Origin: Siphonodentalium dalli
Lineage: Eukaryota; Mollusca; Scaphopoda; Gadilida; Siphonodentaliidae
Length of the DNA: 64,000 bases
Direction of reading: 5' to 3'
NCBI GenBank assembly: GCA_032622095.1
Contig: CP136064.1
Location: forward strand, 217,634,205-217,698,204
The stretch's first letter is position 1. Every line of letters begins with the position of its first letter. Of the stretch, positions 11,281 to 21,620 are shown one piece after another. The translations under genes were made by a program, and so were the position numbers. A model generated the notes under the pieces. That model saw only the letters and a program-made list of their open reading frames with translations, was not told the origin of the DNA and searched no databases.

Positions 11281-11748
11281 GGTACTCAATCCGATTAAGC
11301 ACCCCTAAATTACTATTTCTTTGGCTTCGGGGGTAAAAAAATATTTGATTCGAGTCGAGGAACCCACACATAAAAGCTCAGAGTGATCAGATATCGATTT
11401 TTGAAGTTCATTAATTTCTCGAGATTTGTCCACTAATTTAGTCTGCCTCGTGGTCAAACAGACAAATTGCGGGTGTAAGATGGATAACTCTAAAATCAAG
11501 TGGTTATTATTGTTAATAACTAACAACTTGATTTTTGAGTTATCCATCTTACACCCGCAATTTGTCTGTTTGACCTCGGGACAGACTAAATTACTGGCCC
11601 AAATCTCGAGAAATTAACGAACTTCAAAAATCGATATCTGATCACTATGAGCTTTGATGTGTGGGTTCCTTGACTCGAATCAAATATTTTGTTTACCCCC
11701 GAAGGCAAAGAAATAGTAATTTAGGGGTGCTTAATCGGATTGAGTACC
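11281..11748. mobile_element. Fold-back element, 468 bp, almost entirely inverted repeat
   Basis: The arms 11281-11500 and 11528-11748 are inverted copies with few mismatches. The ends are GGTACTCAATCCGATTAAGC and its complement, and the centre is the AT-rich 'ttattattgttaataacta'. Family members are at 19830-20690 (interrupted) and 25448-25892 (ends only). Its right end abuts the TTAA MITE at 11750. Confidence 0.8.
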
Positions 11749-11749
11749 T

Positions 11750-12242
11750 TTAAAGCCCCACTTAAGTATCGAGTCACCGATTACTTTTTTTATTGTGCCT
11801 TGATATACGGTTTTAATAAGAATCTATGTTATAAAATATAATTAAAATACTATAATTCATCACCATTTGAAATGTCTGTGTCTCAGAAGATGCCCATAGA
11901 GAAATAGAAAACAGCTGAAATCAAAGAAAGATTTCCCCTGTTATGGCTCCCAGAAGGCAACAAAATTCAAACTAAAAATGTATGTGCAATGAAAGGGGAA
12001 TAACTCTATCATTAAGATATAGAGTTATTACCCCTCCATTGAAAATAATACATTTTTGCACTACTATTCATATTAAACTTAAGCACAAAAACACGGCGGT
12101 AACTCAACAAAAACAACATGTTCACTGTTTATAACACCGGATAAGTTGATAATACAATGTTTTGGAGCTTTCTCTTTAAAATGGTATATACTATGGCATA
12201 CATTTTATATATGTGATTTAGGAAAATTAAGTGGGCCTTTAA
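11750..12242. mobile_element. TTAA-flanked MITE, 493 bp (copy 2)
   Basis: The left end is TTAAAGCCCCACTTAA and the right end AATTAAGTGGGCCTTTAA, with TTAA at both tips. The internal left part matches the truncated copy at 3765. It sits directly against the fold-back element. Confidence 0.7.
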
Positions 12243-12261
12243 AGGGGGTCTACAAAAATCT

Positions 12262-12500
12262 ATGTTACAAATAAATGCAGACGAAGGGCCATGGTGGATG
12301 GACGACTCCGGGGAGTCTTCGAGACCTCGACCCAGAGGCCAATATCTCCTGTCTTTCAGGGATTGGCTCTTCGACTCGGCATCACCGATACCCAGGCATA
12401 TATATATACGATTTTTACAAATAGCATGGCGGTTAATACATTTTTCACTAACGCAACTGACATAAACACGGTTAGTGTTTCCTCGCAATGAGGGTAAACT
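12262..12500. other. GC-rich, coding-like segment of unknown origin
   Basis: This segment is clearly richer in GC than its surroundings and open on both strands. The plus reading from 12262 has a Trp/Asp/Ser/Arg-rich stretch (DEGPWWMDDSGESSRPRPRG). The minus reading is also open. There is no recognised family and no consistent splice pair. It could be an exon fragment carried by a transposable element or an unrecognised exon. Confidence 0.3.
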
Positions 12501-13346
12501 TTGTGCCGAGCCCAACGTGGTTAGTATTAACTGTACAATGATGTTTATATTTCTGACCAACTTATTTCGGGAAAATATTTTGTTTACACTGTAAAATATA
12601 GTTTCTGGCAGTGAATGAATATCTGTTACTTGACTTTTATCACTAATAAATTAAGCCGCAAAAATATAATAAACCCTGACACGTTTGTCAATTCTCTTGT
12701 CGGTCAATGAGTGGATTTGTCGGTACATAAATTACGCATGTTTGCACACACGCTCGTTAAACAATAGATCATACCACGAAACTATATAGTCTGGCTAACG
12801 CGCGTATATATATCATATTCCACCAGTACAAAACCTGGGAACTTTTTGAAGTGTTGACAGGGAACCTTATAAAGTCGAAAAATAACGCGGGGAATATATT
12901 TCTTAGTTATTACCTGTTTCTTAATAATGTACTTAAGGTACAACTCGAAATTGCACCATTTAAGTGACTTTGTGAGCGATTTTGCTTGCGTCGCGTACAA
13001 TTATGGAATTTCTCCTGGGTAATTAATTCAAAGATTATTGTAATATAGGCTCACAAAAGTCACAGAAAGGCATGAATCTCCAGCTGCGACCACTCCCTAA
13101 TCTGAAGTAGATTATTGACGAACAAGCATTACCAAAGAAATATACATGTATTCACTGCCTTGTTTGTTCAATGTTATAAAGTTCCCTGTCAGAACGGGTC
13201 AGAACATCAAAAGGTTACCAGGTATTGATCTCTATGATTTCTACGGGCGTTAGTCAAAGTAGAGATTCATGGCATGATCTAGTTAAACAACTGACTCTGG
13301 TGGGAACTATGTTGCTTCAAATGGTCTCCGTATAGTACAGACTTAC
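12500..13346. other. Intronic sequence, nothing recognised
   Basis: This is AT-rich DNA immediately below the donor of exon E; no repeat family or exon was seen. Confidence 0.4.
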
Positions 13347-13579
13347 TTGATTGCAGTGTCCACATCCGGTTCCTGTTTTGGTGGCGGCTTGTCCGCCATC
13401 GGAGCTGATTTCTGTTTTGTCTTCCTCTCGACTGGTTTCTTCTCTTTTTTCAGGGAACATGAACGGCGCCTGTGGGAGCCATTTTTAGTCCGTCGACCAC
13501 TCGATGTCGGAGTAGATACTTGTGACCGCTTCTGGTCTGCGGGAGAATCCTTCGGCGATAGTGACAAAAGAATTTCTTG
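13347..13579 (-). CDS. Coding exon E of the same gene (basic, Lys/Pro-rich)
   Basis: This is a 233-nt exon with acceptor TTTTATCTGCAG (G at 13580) and donor TCAA|GTAAGT (donor G at 13346). Entry phase is 0, giving 77 codons plus two bases (AA). The other frame examined reaches a stop inside the exon. The product begins QEILLSLSPKDSP and becomes strongly basic: GRRTKNGSHRRRSC, then LKKEKKPVERKTKQK, which resembles a nuclear-localisation or microtubule-binding basic patch (inference). It ends Pro/Asp-rich (KPPPKQEPDVDTAIK). Introns of about 11.7 kb and 11.9 kb lie on either side, both packed with repeats. GC content is clearly above the surrounding intron. Confidence 0.72.
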
Positions 13580-13759
13580 CTGCAGATAAAATGTATTGGG
13601 AAACTATAAGCAGTGTCATTACTCATATATAGGAAGTATATTTCTTCCAATGGTAAATAAAAGGCCGTCCGGCCACAGTGTCCCCCGAAAAAAGTGGCTT
13701 CATTTGGGGAATCAGCTTTTCTGAAAAAGATAACAAGGACCCTAAATCCGATACTAAAT

Positions 13760-14380
13760 TTCAGAACAAAATGGGTGGATCGTACCCATATTCGAACTCG
13801 ATCTGGATTTCGAGCTGATAAACTCATAATATACCAAATTTGATTCAGATATGATCACACAAACTAATGTTATCATCCGGAAACCAGAAATTGACAGGAT
13901 TCTAAGTAGTAAAAGGGCCATAACTCTCACAAAAATGGGCAGAGCAAACCCATATTCGAACCTGACCTGTATTTTGGGCTGATAAACTATCATACTAAAT
14001 TTGATTCAGATATGATCAAACAAACGGAAGTTATCATCCGGAAACCAGAAATTGACAGGATTCCAAGTCGAAAAAGGGCCACAACTCTCGCAAAAATGGG
14101 CGGAGCAAACCCATATTCGAACTTGACCTGTATATAGGGCTGATAAACTCACATACCAAATTTGGTTTAGATACAATCACACAAACTGAAGTTATCACCC
14201 GGAAACCAGAAAATTGCAAGATTCTAAGTTAAAAAAAAGGGCCATAACTCTAGAAAAAATGGGCGGAGCAAACCCATATTCGAACTTGACCTGTATTTTG
14301 GTTTGATAAACTCACCTATGAAATTTGCATTTGATCTAATAACCGAAACTAAAGTTATCATCCGGAAACCATTTCCGACC
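13760..14380. repeat. Tandem array, unit about 163 bp, nearly four copies
   Basis: The block 'gcaaacccatattcgaac' and its relatives begin at about 13771, 13935, 14098 and 14262. Each unit also holds 'aaagggccataactct' and 'ttatcatccggaaacc'. The last unit ends at a poly-T/G tract near 14405. Confidence 0.85.
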
Positions 14381-14753
14381 GGCTATTTTAATAGTCCCCG
14401 AAATTTTTTTTTCGGGGGAAAATACGCAAATAATAGCAACTGTCTAAATGGATTGGGTAGAAATAAGCATTTGTGTTTGAGAATAGAGAAACCCCACATT
14501 AATGGGGGGGGGGTAAATTGTTTAGTTTTCTTGTCATATAAATCGTTATGATTCTAAATGTTGGAAGAAGCGGAGTTGCAATTGGAAAGTTTATAATCAA
14601 TTCTGCCAATGCCTACGGGTGCCAATGGGAATGTAAATGGACGTGGACACCCAACCCCCTATAGATGCATCTCTGAAGACGATGCCTGGGAATATAAATG
14701 TATCAGCAAACGCAGAATAACAAAGTCTCTAATCGATCATCCAATGACACAAT

Positions 14754-15135
14754 ATGAGAACAATGCAGACATTCTGGTCTGAGTCCTCAGTTCACTTTTC
14801 AAGATGTACCATGTATCGATTCACTGGGCTACTTCCCCAAACAAAGTCAGAGAATTCGATACGTCCATACATTGCAGACCCTATATATAGCGATGACAGT
14901 ATGTATTATGCTCCCAGACTTATTGGTCGATACATGGATGTACGCAGAACATTCCGAGACATGGAAAACATCCATTATATGGTTTATTCCAAAGGGGCAG
15001 AAGGAAAGAAGCATTATTTTATGCAGACTCCGAAATAAATGTAGCGATTTGAATGGAGACAAATTTCGAAATCATTTAATAAACAGCACTGAATGTAGTT
15101 GTGGCTACATACATGAGGACGCTGGTCATTAGTTT
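14754..15135 (+). pseudogene. Non-LTR retrotransposon (LINE) pol tail, frameshifted
   Basis: The best-preserved part (about 15016-15132) reads LCRLRNKCSDLN, then KFRNHLINSTECSCGYIHED and AGH. This is the pattern seen at the C-terminus of many animal LINE polyproteins: 'RL(R) x C..LN..LF..(H)(I)..s..C.CG..ED..H'. Upstream sequence (14754-15010) is open in another frame, so there is at least one frameshift, and a stop follows directly after the His. The reverse transcriptase core is missing. Confidence 0.55.
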
Positions 15136-15722
15136 TTACTTGTCCCTTTTACGGGAAAGAAAGGGCCAATCTAAACAAAAAAGTAGCGAGGACTGCTCTA
15201 CATATATACATGTATAACACGTGATGAAAACTGCATTGTGTATCAATTTTACTTTCCAACGAAGGAAATTACAAATTGAAATATATATTATATCGACATT
15301 GCGATTTGGCGATAAAATAATCAACCATAATTAGCGAACCCCACAAATCGCACACATTTACTTAAATCGAGATATCTACATATCTACTGATAAGCTGATC
15401 TTTGCTTGCCCTATATAAACCAATCTGGAAGATTCCGCATTGTTTTCTTTGAAATTAGTAACTTTAGTGTTCAACTGTCCGGGGGAGAGGAGCTTCACAT
15501 AAGTTGTCATAAATTGTGCTCCCATCTTCATTTCTTCATCGTAATTTTGTGGCTGATTATTTGTTTAAAATATAAATGTTCGATGCTCAATAAATTATGA
15601 AACAGCAATCATTCCATATACACGGTGGGGAATCACGTGGTTTCGAGTTGGCGAGTATCACGCATTCAAAATGGCCGAGGCGATCGCAAACGCGACCTGA
15701 AGCGAGGAAAAAGTTAATGAAC

Positions 15723-15940
15723 TACAGTAGTGCTCTAGGTAATCGACTTCTTAACCACAGCAGAATTATGGGTAACTTTTCAGGATTTAGTCGGAAATAT
15801 GGCTTGTTGCCATTCATCGGAAAGCTCTCCCCCGAGAGCTTTCCGATGAATGGCAACAAGCCATATTTCCGACTAAATCCTGAAAAGTTACCCATAATTC
15901 TGCTGTGGTTAAGAAGTCGATTACTTAGAGCATTACTGTA
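15723..15940. repeat. Near-perfect 218-bp palindrome (hairpin)
   Basis: The arms 15723-15829 and 15834-15940 (107 bp each) are inverted copies with only a few mismatches, all near the outer ends. They are separated by a CCCC loop (15830-15833). An open frame on the plus strand (15597-15941) runs through both arms, which is a by-product of the symmetry. Confidence 0.9.
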
Positions 15941-16064
15941 GGATATGACATATTACATATATAGTATTTTGGCAGCTACTACCATAAACTATACTATTTT
16001 GTTTAAAACAAGCTGATAACTCATTTATGTTCAAACTCACAGTTGTTTGCTCTAACATTGTGAC

Positions 16065-16146
16065 CAAAGTTGTCAGTCGAAGGATTCTCCTCGATGTATG
16101 GACTGGTGTATTCCACAAACCTCCGACTGGCAACTTTGGTCAGTAT
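16065..16146. repeat. Short hairpin
   Basis: The block 'gaccaaagttgtcagtcg' (about 16070) is complemented by 'cgactggcaactttggtc' (about 16122-16141). It may be the remnant of a small inverted-repeat element. Confidence 0.6.
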
Positions 16147-17139
16147 GTTATAAAAAAACTATTGCGTATTTCGAAACAAATCACCTTGATTTAACAATAA
16201 ACTATAGCATATGCTGGTAAGGGTCAAAATGCTACGTTTTGTGTCAGTTCCTCATATATTATGTTTTTCGTATACGTTTGCGCTCGCCTCTGCCATTTTA
16301 AATGCGTGGTACTCACCAACCTCGAAACCACGTGATTCCCTACCGTGACATATACGAGAAAAAAGATATGCGAACCCAAAAAATATCATTGCACGAATAT
16401 ATTCTTGTATGACTGATGATTTCACGGAGTGCGCGCGCTAACTCATGGGAATACATGCACCCCCACCCACCCCCAAATCTATTGCAAACAAATCGTTGAA
16501 CAATACTGCATTCCGAAGCTGTGAAGCAGGCCATAGTTGGGTTGTTTTAAATTGGACACAAATTGGGTTAATAAAAGGGTGGCTAAAGATACACTTGAAA
16601 CTCCGTTGAATTTGAAGATGCGGGGTTGACAATCAAGACGATTTTGATCTTTGCCTTCATATGGGCATCCTATATGAGAAAGTTACCACCAATATATTCA
16701 ACTTCAAGTTATCGGCAAAAAAACATTAATTGTCTTATCTTATCAAGGACCATAACTCTGGTCAAATTGTGTGTCCGGGCCTGAAGTCAAACTGTGTTTT
16801 GCTTCCATATAAACAAAATAAACATATATAGACGCTTATATACGTTTATTCGTGATAAGTCACTCCACGGATTAAAACTTGTAAGTTAAATCTCATACTA
16901 TATATGTTTACGCGATGGAATATTGTATAGCTATATATATCACATGAAACCCCTAGTATATCATAAAGAATGCCATTACATATTTTCTTATATCACACTA
17001 GTGATGAATGGGCGCGTGCTTCTCTGGATACTTGGCATCGCGCCAACAAAATGGCTGCACGGATTAATACTATATCGAAAAGTCCGCGCATGACATCAAC
17101 ATATATACCAATTTCATTCCATTCAGTCGAGACTATCTA

Positions 17140-18040
17140 AAGGTATCATCCGGAAATCAAAAGCGGACGGACGGACCAATAACATAATACGTCACATTTA
17201 AAAAAATAAAATGGCGTATAAAAATCGGACTAACCTGGTTTCCAAAATTTATCGAGTTATTATTGTGAATGATCCAAAAATAAATATGAATGGAATCGGT
17301 TGACGTTTGTTCGTGTATCACGTGTATCACTCGACATAAAATTCCTCAAAACAATAGACAAATTAAAGGCCATAAGTAAGGTAAAACAGATCGGATAAAT
17401 CTGGTTTCGGATTCGATCTAGATATTGTTGTTAAGATACCTATACGAAATGTGAATGGAATCAGTTGACGTTTGATCAAGTTACCGCGCTAACGGTCATC
17501 ACATTGCTAAACAAAAATATATAAACCATAACTGAGGTAAAATGAATCGGACAAACCTGGTTTTCAAAATCGATTTAGATATTGTTGTGAAAGGTCCATA
17601 TAACAAATATGTATTGGAATCGTTGAGGCTAATTGTTCGAGTTATCGCACTAACGGTCATCAAATTACGAAAAATAGACAAACTAAGGGCCGTAACTCAG
17701 GTAAAAAGAATCTGACAAACCTGTTTTCGAACTCGATTGAGATATTGATGTGAAAGGTCCGTACATCAAATATGAATGACATTGGTTGACGTTTGTTCAA
17801 GTTATCGCGCTAACGGACAAAAAAATGCTAAAAACAATATAGATAAACTCGTGAGAAATAGCGTAACTCGGGTGAAAAAAGTCCTACAGACCTTGATTAA
17901 GAACTCGATATTATTGTGAAAGATCCATATACAAAATATGAATGAAATTGGTTGATGGGTCCGATGTTCTGTGTCGCACATGACAATAAACTTACATGCC
18001 AAAAAATCGTCATAAACCATCAATAGACGGCTAGGTAAAA
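17140..18040. repeat. Tandem array, unit about 164 bp, five diverged copies
   Basis: A block like 'aaatcggacaaacctggttt' recurs at about 17223, 17390, 17546, 17709 and 17878. Each unit also carries 'aaatatgaatggaatcggtt' and 'taacggtcatcac'. The order of blocks (ggccataact..., aaaccTGgtt, long AT part) resembles the array at 13760, so the two are probably distant relatives. Confidence 0.8.
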
Positions 18041-18377
18041 TAGGTTAAGTGCCGCCTGCCAACCGTGTCTCAACGTCGCACGCGTCAAACCATGGGGCGA
18101 TTTTGTTTAAAGAGATTTTTTTGACCCTCGTGAGCTATATGAAAAATGCTGATTAGGAGTATTATTATTTTGTTTAGATAAACGGTTGGCCGATAAGTTG
18201 TTCATGCATTAAATGTTGTTTAAAATAGTATAAAATCGGGTGGGTGACCGTACATTCACGATCAGAGAAAGAACTTAGAAGTAGTTATATACTCACCGAA
18301 CTCGGGAATTTAATCAACTCGTAAATAAACGTATATACCAAAATACCATGCAAGTATATAGAAGCACGAAACGCGAA

Positions 18378-18635
18378 TCAGTTGCTTACAATCCATAAAT
18401 ACCATGCAATTAATGGTTTCAACCAAGACCCTCCCTCCTGTAGTAAATTATAATATGAAGTGGGTCTAACATCAACTATTGAGTAAACAGGCGCACAGTG
18501 TGGCATACAATCGTCTTTGTTTGAATAATAGATGAGGGGGTTGACAATAAACCGGCGACTAGAAATCGTTAGATCGATTTGACGCCGCGACGGGAAGTGT
18601 TGGAATCCATCGATACACTCAGCATCAGAAGCCAA
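18378..18635 (-). other. Open 85-codon stretch of unknown origin
   Basis: The minus-strand reading (SDAECIDGFQHFPSRRQIDL and onward, with CMPHCAPVYSIVDVRP) has a varied, protein-like composition and no low-complexity bias. There is no clear acceptor or donor and I do not recognise the sequence. It could be a transposon-derived fragment. Confidence 0.25.
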
Positions 18636-19504
18636 AGAGAGGGTATAGATATATAAACCATAGTGAGCACAAATAGCAACGGCTCTCTATAGGGAAGGCA
18701 TAGAGAGCCCATGGCTGGCGAACACAAATAAAAACGACTCGTCCATTATTCCAAAGTAAGGCATTGTTGTGTGGATATGTTTTCTGAGAGTTAAGAGTAC
18801 ACCCACAAAGCCACACAAACGTTTTAGGTCCCAAGTTAAAGGTCCATATAATGTTCTGATACCCTGTTATTCCTATACCGAGAGATTAAAGCCACATGCC
18901 GGTTGCGCGCCAAAATACGCATGATAATATTCGCTTTAGAATTGTTCCCGGTATGGAAATAGGTCGATAAATACCAAAAACTATACATTTCTACGGGCAT
19001 TATATGTCCCAGAAAGGCGCATTGAAGTCATATAATAGATACAACCTCAAACACGATGTTCGGGCCCCGAACAAAAACTGTACCACCTGTATTCGTCAGA
19101 ATTCCGGAATCGGAAACGGATTGTTCGTAAAAGGTATAATGCCTTGACTTAACATGAAACTATTTAATAAATTCACGCACTGCTTTCTCTTCGTTTTAAT
19201 CATCAAAATTATGTATAGTTTCATAAACGTTTCCGAGCGACAGCAGGTCAGATTTCCCCCCATGGTCTATAGTGTTGCCATTTTTACCCGACTGCCGACG
19301 AAAAATTATTGTACCGGCAGAAACGAAGCGATCTCAAATTTATCGAATAATATAAGAAACAAAACACGTATCTTCGGCGCTATGTGGTCGAATTTATTCG
19401 GAAATCTTCTGTGTGGGTTTTGAGATATATATCATTATGTATACATAATTATGGTTTTCGGGCGAGCCATGTCCATTTAATATAGTTTTGCTGAGGATCG
19501 TGCA

Positions 19505-19650
19505 CGTACACCGCACAGAGAATCCCCCAGCACCACGCAGAGAAACCACCAGCACAACACAGAGAATCCCCCAGCCCCACACAGAGAACCCCCAGCACCA
19601 CACATAGAATCCCCCAGCACCACAGATAATCCCCCAGCACCACACATAGC
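19505..19650 (+). repeat. Minisatellite, unit about 22-26 bp (C-rich)
   Basis: About six units of 'cacacagagaatcccccag' type are present, each with small changes. The strand asymmetry (C/A-rich) makes all three minus frames open, giving Gly/Cys/Trp-rich translations that should not be called genes. Confidence 0.85.
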
Positions 19651-19829
19651 ACCCCGCAAACATGTCCTAACCTGCCCTTTGGTGACCTAACAAAACATGT
19701 AGCATGTAGATACCCTTCAGTCCATTGTTAATATACATAATATCATTCACATCACAACTAAGATGACGGGGATACAGGGATGGGAGTATTTCACACTCAA
19801 AGGAATATAAATTCGGGGGGGGGGGGTTT

Positions 19830-20690
19830 CATGATAACTCTAAAATCAAGTGTTTATTATTGTTAATAGTAACCACTTGATTTTCGAGTTATCCATCTTA
19901 CAACCACAATTTGTCCGTTTGAGCACGTGGTTCTGGGCATGTTCTGGTCCACAAACAATAGAAACAGCAAACTTCAAACATCGATATCTAATCACTCTGA
20001 GCTTTGGTGGGTGGGTTCATCGACTCGAATCAAATATTTTTACCCCCCCCCCCCGAAGCCAGGGGGGATTTTTCCGGGCACGTATGCCGGGGTGGGTGGG
20101 TGGTCGATGGGACCAAAAAAAAAAAATGTTTTTCCCCAACTCAAATTTTTTTCTCCCTGCAAGTCTTTTTAACTGTTTTTGCAATGAGTTTGGCTTAAAA
20201 TATCCTAGAATGTCAATATTAACATAAAAGAAAATTTCATGATGAACAGCCAAACAGTCAAACGGTATAGCCTGTAGCCCATGCTAATCGGTTGAATTTT
20301 GAAATCCAAGATGGCCGCTGGCAGCCATGATTTTTTTGGCCGAATGACCACAAAATGACTCGTTCCTATTTACATGTCAATGTTAACATGCATGACAAAT
20401 AGTATGCACATAATTTTAATATACAGCTGTTTACAGTGAATTCCCCCCCCCCCCCACAAATCTCTGTTTTATTGTTAAAAGGAAGGTGGATGTCCAAAAA
20501 TGGTCGGGGAAAAAAACTGCCTTAAACGGAAATAAATTTGGACGCGGGGGTGGGTGGGTCACAACAAGGGTCGAAAGGAAACAATCAGCATACGTGCCTG
20601 AAATTTTTTTCAAGACCCCCCCCCCCCCCCTCTGCCGAAGCCAAAGAAATGGTAATTTAGGAGAGTCTGATCGGTTTGAGTTTTAAACAC
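19830..20690. mobile_element. Fold-back family element, interrupted by a hAT-like MITE
   Basis: The segment 19833-20059 matches the middle and right arm of the fold-back at 11281. Its continuation ('ccaaagaaatggtaattta', 'gatcggtttgag') appears only after 20642. The left arm is mostly lost. Confidence 0.7.
20060..20634. mobile_element. hAT-like MITE, copy 1 (about 575 bp)
   Basis: The ends begin CAGGGGGG / ...CCCTCTG and share GGCACGTATG inverted near each tip. The host sequence CCGAAGC(C) is duplicated at 20053-20059 and 20635-20642. Uninterrupted relatives of the host ('ccccgaaggcaaag' at about 11698, 'ccccgaatccaaag' at about 25843) show one copy of this site. Inside (about 20295-20400) is one monomer of the aagatggc...ggcagccat sequence that forms tandem arrays at 52.6 kb. 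Confidence 0.8.
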
Positions 20691-21509
20691 AACACATTTC
20701 ACAAGGAGATTAATCTTGAACGATTAACTAATTCGTGCATAAACTATATGAAACAAACCGCGAAGATGTGAGTTGAGCATTTCTATTCGATGTATGCCGT
20801 CAAAGTAATTCCATCGTCATCCTATAACCCCACATCTCCGAAATCGCGGGATTTGAAATTAAATGCATGAGCGACGATTGCGATAAAGCAATTAAATCGC
20901 ATTGTCGAATTCCGTCTGTTACAATATAAATACATATCTAACTAAAATATATGCCAAAATGTCCAATAATGTGTTTTCCATTGCGGAGCACTGAAGTAAC
21001 AATTAACTATAAAGAGCGTTTATCTTGTACCAATCAGCGACCATTTTGGCAGCCATCTTCTCTTTTCCAGTCACGCAACACAGCTAATTGGCATATACTC
21101 AACGGTACGGATTAACGTTCATATCGGACAATCATACAGCGATACACAGCGCGATTATTTGAAACTCACACAATACTTCGCTTATTGTGTTTAGCCTAAT
21201 TAGATAGAGTTGCATCCCCTCGTATGCGATTATGCATACGTACACTGTACGTATAATTTCCACACATAAAATACCATTAAAAAGTCGTATGAAACCATTT
21301 GACATTACTTAAAAATATTTAATTGTCTTGGTGATCCGACCACAACATTGAGTGTCGCCTGGAAATGTTGAAATAAATGTATGGATACTAATCTAAAGGC
21401 ATTTATGTTTAAATTCATTAATTCACACCACAATAGAACAGTAAACATTTAGTATGGGTCAGCGGTAGAACCATGGACGGGTATGCCTTAAACTAATGAG
21501 TAAGGAAAA

Positions 21510-21620
21510 TAATGAGCCTGGGGAAAGACAGGCTCCTGGGCCCGTCCCAGAGGAATTTCTCTGAGGGTACAGGTCGTCCGTGGGTGACCCACCTACTTCG
21601 TGGGATGCCCCCGTGCATCG
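21510..21620 (+). other. GC-rich block with several adjacent short hairpins
   Basis: In AT-rich surroundings there are three or four potential stems: GAGCCTG/CAGGCTC (21514-21535), CTGGG/CCCAG (21536-21550) or the alternative CAGAG/CTCTG (21548-21563), and GTGGG/CCCAC (21580-21592). It may be a structured RNA domain or the conserved part of a SINE. No promoter boxes were identified. Confidence 0.3.

Noticed and set aside
15597-15941. 114-codon plus-strand frame
   Set aside because: It runs straight through both arms of the palindrome; symmetry keeps it open, and the protein has no resemblance to anything known.
19154-19423. 89-codon frame starting with a possible signal peptide
   Set aside because: The hydrophobic start is what AT-rich DNA commonly encodes, and there is no cysteine pattern or other sign of a secreted peptide gene.
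19394-19663. Gly/Cys/Trp-rich open frames over the C-rich minisatellite
   Set aside because: All three minus frames are open because the repeat unit contains no stops in that strand; the translations are pure repeat artefacts.
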